20,908 bases of DNA from Glaesserella parasuis (GTDB lineage: Bacteria; Pseudomonadota; Gammaproteobacteria; Enterobacterales; Pasteurellaceae). Made by a program: the position numbers and the translations under genes. Positions 6,856-14,076 of the stretch are shown here, in pieces (within the stretch, counting starts at the first letter, position 1; each line of letters begins with the position of its first letter). The notes under the pieces were generated by a model. It saw only the letters and a list, made by a program, of their open reading frames with translations, had not been told where the DNA came from and did not search any database. The DNA is taken from contig NZ_MUXW01000046.1 of NCBI RefSeq assembly GCF_002015085.1, positions 1 to 20,908 of the forward strand, in the 5' to 3' direction.

Positions 6856-7743
6856 ATGCACAATACAGTTTATAAATGGCCTGAGCCGTCTCATCTCTAT
6901 CCAGATAGAGGAAAAAAATCTTATAGATTAAAACGTTTCCGTTATCGTTTTCGCTCTATATTACATAGATCTCTCATAAAGAAATTTGAACATAAAATTA
7001 ATTCTGAATCTTCGTTAAAACCGTTATTAATCAAAAGAGCCGATTATAGCTATCCTTTAGTTCATCGTTTCTTAGATAAACGCTTCAATAGTCAAAGACG
7101 TTTTAACATGATTTGTGACAATTTAGACTTTTTACCTAAAGTACTCTTATCTAAAAATCTCCCTCAGTTATGGGATAGCCCTATATGTTTTACAGAAGTA
7201 ATTGAAGATTTTGAAATCTATTTAAATGTCAACGAATATCAACCAATGGAGGGTTTCTGGGCATTAGAATTACGCTATAAACCAAGCGGTCAATTAGTTT
7301 ATTTATTGACATTTGGTAAATTAGAAAATGCATTACTTATCGCAGTTATTCAAGGTCCGAACTTTGAAGGTTCTAAAGAATTAGTCAAACAACTAACTAA
7401 AAAATGCCATGGGCTTCGTCCAGCCTATTTAATGGTTGAAGCCATGAAAGCTTTAACTCAGGTCTTAGGGTATTCTAAATTATTTGGCATTCCACAAAAA
7501 TATCAGAATAAGTCACGCTTTGTTCAAAGCACACGCTATTTTGTTGATTATGATACTATTTTTAAAGAGAGTAATGGTGAATTAAAGGAATATTGGGAAC
7601 TTCCCTTAACATTAGAGTCAAAAAACCTTGAAGATATTCCGAGTAATAAACGCTCAATGTATAGAAAAAGATACACAATGCTTAATCATTTATTAAGGGC
7701 TATTGCTTCTAAACTAAAATCTGAGTTAGATGTAGTCGTTTAG
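6856..7743 (+). CDS. VirK/YbjX (DUF535) family protein
   Basis: A 295-residue soluble protein of the VirK/YbjX family. Recognisable parts are the basic N-terminus, the GFWALELRY and YLLTFGK strands, the AVIQGPNF segment and GLRPAYLMVEAMKALTQVLGYSKLFGIPQKYQ, followed by a motif near YFVDYDTIFKE and the ELPL region. There is no signal peptide or membrane segment. Members have been linked to virulence and antimicrobial-peptide resistance in enterobacteria, but the biochemical function is not known. The gene stands alone between the valS hairpin and an IS, and its original downstream context has been lost to the insertion. No strong Shine-Dalgarno is seen before the ATG at 6856, so the exact start is a little uncertain. 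Confidence 0.85.
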   Translation: MHNTVYKWPEPSHLYPDRGKKSYRLKRFRYRFRSILHRSLIKKFEHKINSESSLKPLLIKRADYSYPLVHRFLDKRFNSQRRFNMICDNLDFLPKVLLSKNLPQLWDSPICFTEVIEDFEIYLNVNEYQPMEGFWALELRYKPSGQLVYLLTFGKLENALLIAVIQGPNFEGSKELVKQLTKKCHGLRPAYLMVEAMKALTQVLGYSKLFGIPQKYQNKSRFVQSTRYFVDYDTIFKESNGELKEYWELPLTLESKNLEDIPSNKRSMYRKRYTMLNHLLRAIASKLKSELDVVV

Positions 7744-7769
7744 ATAAATTTGGTACTTAATTTTTAGGG

Positions 7770-7836
7770 GGCATAGTAGACAAAATAGTTGCTAATTTCG
7801 TGAAAACTATGCCTATATGACAAAGTGGTTGCTAAT
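7770..7836. repeat. Left terminal repeat of the IS and its internal degenerate copy
   Basis: GCATAGTAGACAAAATAGTT at 7771-7790 is echoed exactly 40 bp later by GCCTATATGACAAAGTGGTT at 7811-7830. Both are followed by GCTAAT. These look like two binding sites for the transposase at one end. Confidence 0.65.
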
Positions 7837-7897
7837 GAATATTTTAATTATTCTTAGCAACTCTTTTTATTTAAAAAAATCCTTTATAAACATAATG

Positions 7898-8663
7898 TTA
7901 TGTTTTTTTCATTAATCCTGTATGATGCGATAATTTTTCCTTTAGTTGCCCAAATAAGTTTTCAAGTCTATTTGTCGTTTTTTCGATATTTAAATCGCCA
8001 TACTTTTCATAGGTAAATAAATAATCCATATAACGTTTAAAACTATGATAAGCACTTCTTACATTTCTATGTTTATAAGGATAATAGCCCTTTTCATTCG
8101 GTTTCTGACCGTTCTTCTAAAAACGCTTTATGTTTTAAATACCAATGATGTAATCGTAAATAGACGTCTTTTTTAGCGCTCTGTTTAAGTGTCAATGCAA
8201 TAAATTTTAATTCTTTTCCAGCTATAGATTGATGTTTTTTTCGTAATGCTCTCATCACAATAGCTACCATATGAAAATGGCACATTTGCGTCGGTGTATC
8301 CAATAAATCTTTCAATATACCCCGTATGCCGTCGCAGGTAATTGATTGAATGTTATAGCCTTTCATACGAAGTGAATTAAATGCTATTCTGTAATACACA
8401 TCTTTTTCCGTTTTGATGGCACGATGGTAAACCACTTTTTTAGAAAGCGAATCCATCAGGGCTAAAATACCAAATTCACGACCAAAGAAGGTGGTATCCG
8501 CAATAATATTTAAATCACGTGATAGTGGTGGATTTAATTTCTTTTTAAGGGTAAATGTTTTATTACAAGCATTACATTCATAGCGTTGAATATTATTTCT
8601 TATACCATGTTTGCGAATGTCGCTACTGTGGCAAAAATGACATTTTTTGGGTTCATAATTCAA
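7898..8663 (-). pseudogene. Frameshifted transposase, IS256 superfamily, zinc-ribbon variant
   Basis: From a TTG at 8663 the frame gives a zinc ribbon (CHFC at 8-11 and CNAC at 30-33). It is followed by a DDE-type domain: IIADTTFFGREFG (D56), SITCDGIRG (D111) and the CHFHMV segment typical of the Mutator/IS256 superfamily. It stops at 8094-8096. The next frame carries on directly (NEKGYYPYKHRNVRSAY, then TTNRLENLFGQLKEKL with the expected catalytic Glu) and ends at 7898-7900. One base added in the GAATGAAAAG stretch near 8095 would restore a protein of about 254 residues. The copy is thus a single-base-type null. The TTG start is the only one after an in-frame stop at the hairpin upstream. 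Confidence 0.8.
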
Positions 8664-8708
8664 AAAAGTGGCTTAAAGCCCGTAATATAAGGCTTTAAGC
8701 CATTTTTT
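8662..8708. terminator. Bidirectional intrinsic terminator-like hairpin just upstream of the IS transposase
   Basis: A perfect 12-bp stem (TGGCTTAAAGCC 8669-8680 / GGCTTTAAGCCA 8691-8702) has a 10-nt loop, is flanked by A6 at 8662-8667 and followed by T6 at 8703-8708. It works as a terminator on either strand. On the minus strand its U-run touches the transposase TTG start codon, so it may also block translation from transcripts entering from outside. Confidence 0.75.
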
Positions 8709-8715
8709 AGTGGCC

Positions 8716-8753
8716 ATTTTGTCTACTATGCCACACTTTTGTCTACTATGCCA
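8716..8753. repeat. Doubled right terminal repeat of the IS
   Basis: TTTTGTCTACTATGCCA occurs twice in direct tandem with a 20-bp period (8717-8733 and 8737-8753). Each is the inverse of the left end at 7770. Confidence 0.8.
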
Positions 8754-8837
8754 TTGCAAATAGCCACAAGGTTTGCACCAGTCCCATACAACAAGTAGCT
8801 TGGCACAATATGCAACCGTTCATCTTTTTCTACAATA
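8753..8837 (-). other. Possible remnant of a coding sequence between the IS and doxX
   Basis: On the minus strand this stretch is open and protein-like, reading NNIVEKDERLHIVPSYLLYGTGANLV before running into the IS end. It has no ATG, and the upstream end meets a stop that overlaps the doxX C-terminus. It may be the start of a gene that once followed doxX and was cut by the IS. No family recognised. Weak evidence. Confidence 0.25.
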
Positions 8838-9254
8838 TTATTTCCTTAATTTCGCATCAAGAGATAATTTACCTGCACCACTATGCCACAATAATAAGAA
8901 TGCCATACTAAATAATGCAGCAGCTTCGCCTTTGTTACTAATTGGATCGAAAATCGCCCCTGAAGCAGCGTGGAACATAAAATAGGCTACTGCCATTTGT
9001 CCTGCTAAAATAAATGCTGTTGCACGGGTAAATAAACCTAAAATCAACAAGATACCGCCAACAATCTCTAATACACCTGCTACACCAAACAGAGAAAAGA
9101 GTGGTACCGCACCATTGCCGCCTGTCATTGAAATCGGTAACTCAAAGAATTTTGCGGTGCCATGAAGTAAAAACATATAACCGACTAACACACGAGTGAT
9201 TAATAGGATATATGGACTGAAAGTTTGTGCTAATTTTTCAAAGAAGTTGTTCAT
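8838..9254 (-). CDS. DoxX family inner-membrane protein
   Basis: A 138-residue protein with four hydrophobic segments. These begin at about residue 12 (FSPYILLITRVLVGYMFLLHG), 48 (LFSLFGVAGVLEIVGGILLIL), 78 (TAFILAGQMAVAYFMF) and 110 (AALFSMAFLLLWHSG), with the RVLVGYMFLLHGTAKFF and GALEIVGG-like signatures of DoxX/YphA proteins. The role is uncertain; relatives are linked to redox or thiol stress and to quinone metabolism. A good Shine-Dalgarno (GAGG) precedes the ATG at 9254. The gene is divergent from a LysR-type regulator with a shared 142-bp control region, the usual arrangement for a regulator and its target. That regulator is now frameshifted, so control of doxX may be altered. Confidence 0.9.
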   Translation of the reverse strand: MNNFFEKLAQTFSPYILLITRVLVGYMFLLHGTAKFFELPISMTGGNGAVPLFSLFGVAGVLEIVGGILLILGLFTRATAFILAGQMAVAYFMFHAASGAIFDPISNKGEAAALFSMAFLLLWHSGAGKLSLDAKLRK

Positions 9255-9365
9255 TATGTTTTCCTCTAATAAAGTAAAAATATGTTAATCGTCAAACTGA
9301 TTAAATGAAGTCAGTCATTATATTGAAATAAAGCATTAGAAAAATAGTGTTTTTTGAATTATAGT

Positions 9366-9382
9366 GTTTCTTATTAAGAAAC
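9366..9382. promoter_or_regulatory. Palindromic site in the doxX/lysR divergent control region, candidate operator
   Basis: GTTTCTTATTAAGAAAC is an 8+8 inverted repeat around a single central T, ending 14 bp before the LysR-type gene's ATG at 9397. Its place fits autoregulation. The whole 9255-9396 interval is AT-rich and must hold both divergent promoters, but I see no strong -35/-10 pair. Confidence 0.45.
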
Positions 9383-9396
9383 AAACAGGGAAAAAT

Positions 9397-10288
9397 ATGG
9401 ACAAACTCACCGCCATTAAGGTCTTTCTGACCGTTGCCGAAACAGGCAGTCTTACCGCCACTGCAGAACGCTTAGAGATTTCCAAACCGATGATTAGCCG
9501 TTATGTCGCTTTAATGGAAGAATGGCTGAACGCCCGACTGTTTCAGCGTTCCACCCGCAAAGTTGCTCTAACAGACACAGGCGAACAAGCGGTGCTTTTT
9601 TGTCAAAAAATTGCTAATTTAACCGCAGAGATGGAACAAGAAATGATGGCACAGCAGGGTGAATTACATGGTTTATTACGTATTACCAGTAGCCAAAGTT
9701 TTGGGGCATATCATTTGGTACAAACGGTCAATCGATTTTTGCAGTTGCGCCCGAAATTGAATATTCAGTTGTTGCTCAATGATCAACAAATGGATTTAAT
9801 AAGCGAACGGATCGACCTTGCCATTCGGATTACCAACACGCCCGACCCGAATTTTATTGCCCGAAAACTTGCTGATTGCCATTCATTGTTGGTGGCAACG
9901 CCTGAATATTTGACAAAGTTCGGTACGCCAACGCAGCCTGAAGATTTGTATCAACATCACTATTTGTCGCACCATAACATCAACGCGCAAAGCGTGGAAA
10001 TGTATGCAAGGGGAACAGGAAGTGTTGCTCGACCTAAACAGCCGTTTCACCACCAACGACACCCAAACTTTACTTAACTCAGTACTGGATGGCTACGGCA
10101 TTTCGATGTTACCAAAATATATGCTAGAACCAGAACTTCAACAGGGCAAATTGCAAGCCGTTTTAACAGACTGGCAATTACCGAAATTCAGCATTTATGC
10201 AATGTATCCTTCAAGGGACAAACTCCCCCTTGCCGTAAGAAAATTGATTGATTTTTTGGTGGAGAGTTTTGAAGGGAAAGCATGGTAA
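9397..10288 (+). pseudogene. LysR-type transcriptional regulator, frameshifted
   Basis: The N-terminal half is a standard LysR helix-turn-helix: MDKLTAIKVFLTVAETGSL, then ATAERLEISKPMISRYVALMEEWL and ARLFQRSTRKVALTDTG. The effector domain follows (LLRITSSQSFGAYHL, ERIDLAIRI). This frame loses homology after about 9980-9995 and stops at about 10077. The frame one base over (AWKCMQGEQEVLLDLNSRFTTND and onwards through GYGISMLPKYM) supplies the rest and ends at 10288. A single inserted base near 9980-9995 explains it. Rejoined length is about 297 residues, normal for the family. The start is the ATG at 9397 with AGGG upstream, rather than the GTG at 9364. The truncated protein keeps its DNA-binding domain, so it could still bind but not respond normally. 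Confidence 0.8.
9585..9593 (+). other. DNA uptake signal core (A. pleuropneumoniae type) in the LysR pseudogene
   Basis: Exact ACAAGCGGT followed by GCTTTTT, which fits the usual T-rich extension. Confidence 0.5.
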
Positions 10289-10295
10289 GCAAAAA

Positions 10296-10335
10296 TTAAA
10301 AGCCGCATAAAGCATGAACTTTAAGCGGCTTTTAA
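10296..10335. terminator. Bidirectional intrinsic terminator between lysR and rplA
   Basis: An 11-bp perfect stem (TTAAAAGCCGC 10296-10306 / GCGGCTTTTAA 10325-10335) continues inward with a second TAAAG/CTTTA stem. It has an A-run on one side and a T-run on the other, so it serves both convergent genes. It lies 15 nt beyond the rplA stop. Confidence 0.85.
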
Positions 10336-10350
10336 TCTATCTATAAGAAA

Positions 10351-11040
10351 TTATAGTGAAGCTTGATCAACTGCAACACCAGCACCCATAGTGGTAGAGA
10401 TGCTTACTTTCTTAATAAAGATACCTTTCGCTGTTGTCGGTTTAGCTTTCACTAATGCCGCTAATAACGCTTGAAGGTTCTCTTTTAATTGCTCTGGAGA
10501 GAAGTCTGCTTTACCGATTGTAGTATGGATAATACCATTTTTGTCGTTACGGTAACGGATCTGACCAGATTTAGCATTTTTAACTGCTTCTGCTACGTTT
10601 GGAGTTACTGTACCAACTTTCGGGTTTGGCATTAAGCCGCGTGGACCTAATACTTGACCTAATTGACCTACAACACGCATTGCATCTGGAGAAGCGATAA
10701 CAACATCAAAGTTCATTTCGCCTTTCTTGATTTGCTCTGCAAGATCTTCCATACCCACTAAGTCTGCACCCGCTGCTTTTGCTGCTTCTGCGTTTGCACC
10801 TTGTGTAAATACTGCTACGCGAGCTGTACGACCTGTACCGTGTGGTAATACTGTTGCACCACGTACGTTTTGGTCTGATTTACGAGGGTCGATACCTAAG
10901 TTTACTGCAACATCCACGCTCTCAACGAATTTAGCTGTCGCGAATTGTTTTAATACTGCGATTGCTTCGTTGATGTCATAAGCTTTAGTAGAATCTACAC
11001 CAGCTTTAATTGCTTTCATTTTTTTAGTCAATTTAGCCAT
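10351..11040 (-). CDS. rplA: 50S ribosomal protein L1
   Basis: Full-length 229-residue L1, which binds 23S rRNA at the L1 stalk and helps release of E-site tRNA. The signature region is RVVGQLGQVLGPRGLMPNPK followed by GTVT. MAKLTKKMKAI at the N-terminus and the KGIFIKKVSISTTMGAG end are typical. It starts 4 nt after rplK, so the two form one operon. In enterobacteria L1 represses this operon by binding the leader mRNA, and a similar loop is likely here. Downstream is a terminator and then an unrelated regulator gene, so rplJ-rplL are not adjacent. Confidence 0.99.
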   Translation of the reverse strand: MAKLTKKMKAIKAGVDSTKAYDINEAIAVLKQFATAKFVESVDVAVNLGIDPRKSDQNVRGATVLPHGTGRTARVAVFTQGANAEAAKAAGADLVGMEDLAEQIKKGEMNFDVVIASPDAMRVVGQLGQVLGPRGLMPNPKVGTVTPNVAEAVKNAKSGQIRYRNDKNGIIHTTIGKADFSPEQLKENLQALLAALVKAKPTTAKGIFIKKVSISTTMGAGVAVDQASL

Positions 11041-11044
11041 TGTA

Positions 11045-11473
11045 TTATTCCTCTACGATTAAGCCCATTGAGCGAGCTGTACCAGCGATTGATTTCATTT
11101 TGGTTTCGATAGTAGCACCAGTCATATCTGCTGCTTTAGTTTCAGCGATTTGACGTAATTGTGCTTGAGTTACTGTACCCACTTTATCTTTGTTTGGTTT
11201 GCTTGAACCAGATTTTAAGCCAAGTGCTTTTTTCAATAACACTGCAGCTGGTGGAGTTTTAGTTACGAAAGTGAATGAACGGTCTGCGTAAACTGTGATA
11301 ACAACCGGAATTGGTAAACCTTTTTCTAAGCTCTCAGTACGAGCGTTGAATGCTTTACAGAATTCCATGATGTTAACACCTTGTTGACCTAATGCTGGAC
11401 CAACTGGTGGTGATGGGTTAGCCATACCCGCTGCAACTTGCAGTTTAACGTAGGCTTGGACTTTTTTTGCCAT
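11045..11473 (-). CDS. rplK: 50S ribosomal protein L11
   Basis: Full-length 142-residue L11, part of the GTPase-associated centre and needed for RelA-dependent stringent response. The proline-rich switch NPSPPVGPALGQQGVNIMEFCKAFNA (about residues 19-44) and the C-terminal rRNA-binding domain with AGTARSMGL are intact. AGAGGAAAC upstream of the ATG is a good ribosome binding site. It is the first gene of a two-gene operon with rplA. secE-nusG, which precede it in E. coli, are absent. An ISAs1-type element sits upstream of its promoter. Confidence 0.99.
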   Translation of the reverse strand: MAKKVQAYVKLQVAAGMANPSPPVGPALGQQGVNIMEFCKAFNARTESLEKGLPIPVVITVYADRSFTFVTKTPPAAVLLKKALGLKSGSSKPNKDKVGTVTQAQLRQIAETKAADMTGATIETKMKSIAGTARSMGLIVEE

Positions 11474-11530
11474 TTTTAAAGTTTCCTCTTGTGTGGGTGA
11501 TAACGCCGAAAACGGCTCCCCTTGTTTTTA
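11474..11530 (-). promoter_or_regulatory. Possible L1-binding leader of the rplK-rplA mRNA
   Basis: On the minus strand the leader reads GGGGAGCCGTTTTCGGCG followed by an unpaired stretch before the ribosome binding site. The GCCG/CGGC hairpin (11505-11516) next to GGGAGC is the type of small structure used as an L1 binding site in gammaproteobacterial L11 operons. Sequence match to that element was not computed. Confidence 0.35.
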
Positions 11531-11592
11531 ATAAATGAAAGCACTAAAAGCACTAAATTAGGTTTATACAGCTAACTAAAAAGTGCACCTCC

Positions 11593-11621
11593 ATTATTGA
11601 ATAAATTTCATTATTTATCAA
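11593..11621 (-). promoter_or_regulatory. Promoter of rplK-rplA
   Basis: On the minus strand TTGATA (11616-11621) and AATAAT (11593-11598) are separated by 17 nt. This would start the transcript near 11586, giving a leader of about 110 nt. The -35 lies about 30 bp from the left end of the ISAs1-type element. Confidence 0.6.
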
Positions 11622-11651
11622 GTAAATTTATAGTAGACTTTGATTTGTATT

Positions 11652-12854
11652 CAGGGCAACCGCATATGTTGTCCATTTTTCAACCTACACGCCGAGCAAC
11701 AGCTCATCTCGAAATTCATCTGACCAACCAGCAGCGGTCAATTTCCCTTTCATACTCTGCTTTTTCGGGTGTAATCGAGCCAAGTTCAACGCTAATCGAC
11801 GCAAGATTGCCAGATTTTCCGCACCCCATTCATCGGTCACAGCACATTCGTTTTCTTTATAGACCACATCTAGCACCCAATGGGCTTTGTTTTCCACTTC
11901 CCAATGCCCTCGCACGCACTTCGCCAATATTTGAATATCAACATCCAAACTACTGATATAAAAGACTTTTTTGCGATTCTTTGCCATTATCTGACCGCTT
12001 GCGACACACCTCCAACACCGATTTTATCCCCTTCCATTCCTCCGCTTTGCTCAGCCAATCACTCACTTTCAGCTTACGGTAGTAACGCTCATCAATTCGA
12101 CGACGTTCCGCATTTACCTCCTCAAACGTCTCAAGCATTTCGGGGCAATCTCGGCTGATTTTGTGAAAATACGCCTCCACTTCCGACTGAAATTGACGGT
12201 GATTTTTCTTCAACGGCATCACATAATCCCCTTTCTTTTCGATGATTTTCTCGGCAATTTTCTTCTGTGTATTCATCGCATCCACCGTTATAACGGCATT
12301 TTTTAAGCAAAAACTATCGATAATTTCCATCACCGCCTGCTGCTCATTTTGCTTACCCGAGGATTTTTTCTGCGATAAAATCAAACCACGAGACTGGCTC
12401 CACACTGTCACACTGTGCAAAGCACTTTGGGTTTCCGGATTGAAACTATGACGAAGTGTCTTGCCATCAATCGCAATCACTTCACGTCCTTGTTGTGTGC
12501 GTATCTCATTGATAAAATTAAGAAAAACCTCATTAAACGCTTGTGGCTCAATGTGTTTTATTACATGAGCGATAGTATCATCGACAGGAATACCACACTC
12601 AAAAGGACGATATTTTCGCAACCAATCCAAATGTAATTCGCCAAAAAGTTTGATTTCAGTCCAACTGTTTGCCCCCGAAATCACGGCACTGACGACGAGA
12701 AAAACGATGTCTAAAAAGTGGTGTTTTTGATTATAGGCTTGTGGGTCGGATAAATTTTCAAAAAAACGAAAAACGCTCATTTTACAACCTGATTTGATAT
12801 GGATAATTAAGGTATATTAGATCATAAATTTGAGAAAGATGCGATCTTGCCCTG
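11652..12854 (-). mobile_element. ISAs1-family insertion sequence, complete ends, inactive transposase
   Basis: The element is 1203 bp. Its ends are inverted: CAGGGCAACCGCAT at 11652-11665, and the inverse of CAGGGCAAGATCGCAT at 12839-12854. It contains one ISAs1-type transposase gene that fills the element. Flanks (TTTGTATT and TTAAAGCA) do not match, so no target duplication is visible, suggesting an old insertion or later rearrangement. It separates the rplK promoter from the S10 promoter. Confidence 0.85.
11685..12780 (-). pseudogene. ISAs1-family (DDE_Tnp_1-associated) transposase, frameshifted
   Basis: The N-terminal part (276 residues) has the ISAs1 N-terminal domain (FFENLSDPQAYNQKHHFLDI, DDTIAHVI) and the DDE core start EVIAIDGKTLRHS and NAVITVDAMNTQKKIAEKI. 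It ends early after NGKESQKSLLYQ at 11950. The adjacent frame continues as NGKESQ-KVFYISSLDVD when one A is removed from a run of six (T6 on the plus strand at 11967-11972). It then gives RGHWEVENKAHWVLDVVYKE with the catalytic Glu and runs to 11685. Rejoined length is about 365 residues, near normal. Slippage of polymerase or ribosome on the A run could rescue some product, but a null mutation is the simpler view. Confidence 0.88.
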
Positions 12855-12883
12855 TTAAAGCACTTTTTTATTTACAATTTTGC

Positions 12884-12912
12884 TTGCAATTACAGAGTGA
12901 AATAGGTAGAAT
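12884..12912 (+). promoter_or_regulatory. S10 operon promoter
   Basis: TTGCAA (12884-12889) and TAGAAT (12907-12912) are separated by exactly 17 nt. The transcript would start near 12919. The AT-rich stretch just upstream (CACTTTTTTATTTACAATTTT) could act as an UP element. The IS right end lies about 30 bp before the -35. Confidence 0.75.
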
Positions 12913-12918
12913 GTGGGG

Positions 12919-13106
12919 CACTTTAACCGACTAGGTTAAGGTCGCTTAGTGTAATCATTTACTAAGTGGTGTTACAGATATTGTGACACTTAACAATGTT
13001 TCCGATTTGGGAACTATAACAAGGTATGACTGTGCCCCCTTAACTTAAGTTTGTTAAGCGGTGGTTCGGTTTTTTATTAGCTAAATTTTAATGGAGCTCT
13101 GGTCTA
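12919..13106 (+). promoter_or_regulatory. S10 operon mRNA leader (probable L4-responsive leader)
   Basis: A structured leader of about 188 nt precedes rpsJ. Visible elements are a small hairpin TTAACC-GACTA-GGTTAA (12923-12939), a CTTAGT/ACTAAG stem in the next 35 nt, and the attenuator-like hairpin near the end. In enterobacteria the S10 leader lets L4 (rplD, third gene of this operon) repress both transcription and translation. Position, length and the distal hairpin with U-run fit that scheme. The L4-binding motif itself was not verified. Confidence 0.55.
13035..13075 (+). terminator. Attenuator-type hairpin in the S10 leader
   Basis: CTTAAC (13039-13044) pairs with GTTAAG (13053-13058), extended by a CC/GG pair beyond a mismatch. 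About 11 nt later comes T6 (13070-13075). This is the place where the L4-dependent terminator sits in enterobacterial S10 leaders. As a stand-alone terminator it is weak, consistent with conditional use. Confidence 0.55.
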
Positions 13107-13418
13107 ATGCAGAACCAAAGAATCCGTATCCGCTTAAAAGCATTTGATCATCGTTTAATTGATCAATCTACTGCGGAGATCGTAGAAACAGCTAAACGTA
13201 CTGGTGCACAAGTTCGTGGTCCGATTCCTTTACCAACTCGTAAAGAACGTTTCACCGTGTTGATTTCTCCACACGTAAACAAAGACGCTCGTGACCAATA
13301 CGAAATTCGTACACACAAACGTTTAGTAGATATCGTAGAGCCAACAGAAAAAACTGTTGATGCATTAATGCGTTTAGATTTGGCTGCCGGCGTTGACGTG
13401 CAGATCAGCCTAGGTTAA
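13107..13418 (+). CDS. rpsJ: 30S ribosomal protein S10
   Basis: 103 residues, the usual length. S10 is part of the 30S head and, with NusB, of the antitermination complex. [20 protein letters not shown] at the start and the loop [22 protein letters not shown] are signatures. First gene of the S10 operon; GGAG lies upstream of the ATG. 16 nt separate it from rplC. Confidence 0.99.
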
Positions 13419-13434
13419 TTAAGAGGTTATTACA

Positions 13435-14061
13435 ATGATTGGTTTAGTCGGTCGTAAAGTTGGTATGACCCGTATCTTCAATGAAGACGGCGTGTCAGTT
13501 CCAGTTACCGTTATCGAAATCGAAGCCAACCGTGTGACTCAAGTTAAAACTCTTGAAAACGATGGCTATACTGCAGTTCAAGTTACTACTGGCTCTAAAA
13601 AAGCAAGTCGTGTAACTAAGCCTGAAGCAGGTCATTTCGTTAAAGCAGGTGTTGAAGCTGGTCGCGGTTTATGGGAATTTCGTACTGAAGGTGAAGAATT
13701 CACTTTAGGTCAAGAAATCAACGTAGACATCTTCACAGATGTTAAAAAAGTAGATGTTACTGGTACATCAAAAGGTAAAGGTTTCCAAGGTGGTGTTAAA
13801 CGTTGGAACTTCCGTACTCAAGATGCTACTCACGGTAACTCTTTATCACACCGTGTACTTGGTTCTATTGGTCAAAACCAAACTCCAGGTCGTGTGTTTA
13901 AAGGTAAAAAAATGGCTGGACACTTAGGTGCTGAGCGTGTAACCGTTCAATCACTTGAAGTTGTTCGTGTAGATGCTGAGCGTAAATTATTATTAGTTAA
14001 AGGTTCTGTACCTGGTGCAACTAATAGTGATGTTATTGTTAAACCAGCAGTTAAAGCATAA
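13435..14061 (+). CDS. rplC: 50S ribosomal protein L3
   Basis: 208 residues, full length. L3 is an early assembly protein whose long loop reaches the peptidyl transferase centre. The loop segment GVKRWNFRTQDATHGNSLSHRV and the GSIGQNQTPGRVFKGKKMAGH block are intact, including the Gln that is methylated by PrmB in E. coli (in the GQNQTPG stretch). AGGTTATTAC upstream of the ATG serves as ribosome binding site. Confidence 0.99.
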   Translation: MIGLVGRKVGMTRIFNEDGVSVPVTVIEIEANRVTQVKTLENDGYTAVQVTTGSKKASRVTKPEAGHFVKAGVEAGRGLWEFRTEGEEFTLGQEINVDIFTDVKKVDVTGTSKGKGFQGGVKRWNFRTQDATHGNSLSHRVLGSIGQNQTPGRVFKGKKMAGHLGAERVTVQSLEVVRVDAERKLLLVKGSVPGATNSDVIVKPAVKA

Positions 14062-14076
14062 GTCTAGGAGATAGAG

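Larger units (their letters stand above)
7770..8752 (-). mobile_element. Degenerate IS256-superfamily element (zinc-ribbon transposase type)
   Basis: A transposase reading frame is bounded by inverted ends: GGCATAGTAGACAAAATAG at 7770-7788 and the reverse complement of GGCATAGTAGACAAAATGG at 8714-8732. The right end is repeated once more 20 bp further out (to 8752). A degenerate second copy of the left end occurs 40 bp inside the left side. About 980 bp in all. No clear target-site duplication is visible in the flanks. The transposase is frameshifted, so the copy cannot move on its own. Confidence 0.75.

Noticed and set aside
7760..8765. Target-site duplications around the zinc-ribbon IS and the ISAs1-type element
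   Set aside because: Flanking bases at 7761-7769 versus 8753-8762, and at 11642-11651 versus 12855-12864, do not match.
9364..9396. GTG at 9364 as start of the LysR-type gene
   Set aside because: The family starts with MDKLTAIK-like sequence, and the ATG at 9397 has a better ribosome binding site; the extra 11 residues overlap the palindromic site.
11597..12158. Plus-strand open frames across the ISAs1-type element
   Set aside because: Antisense of the transposase; low-complexity translations with no domain features.
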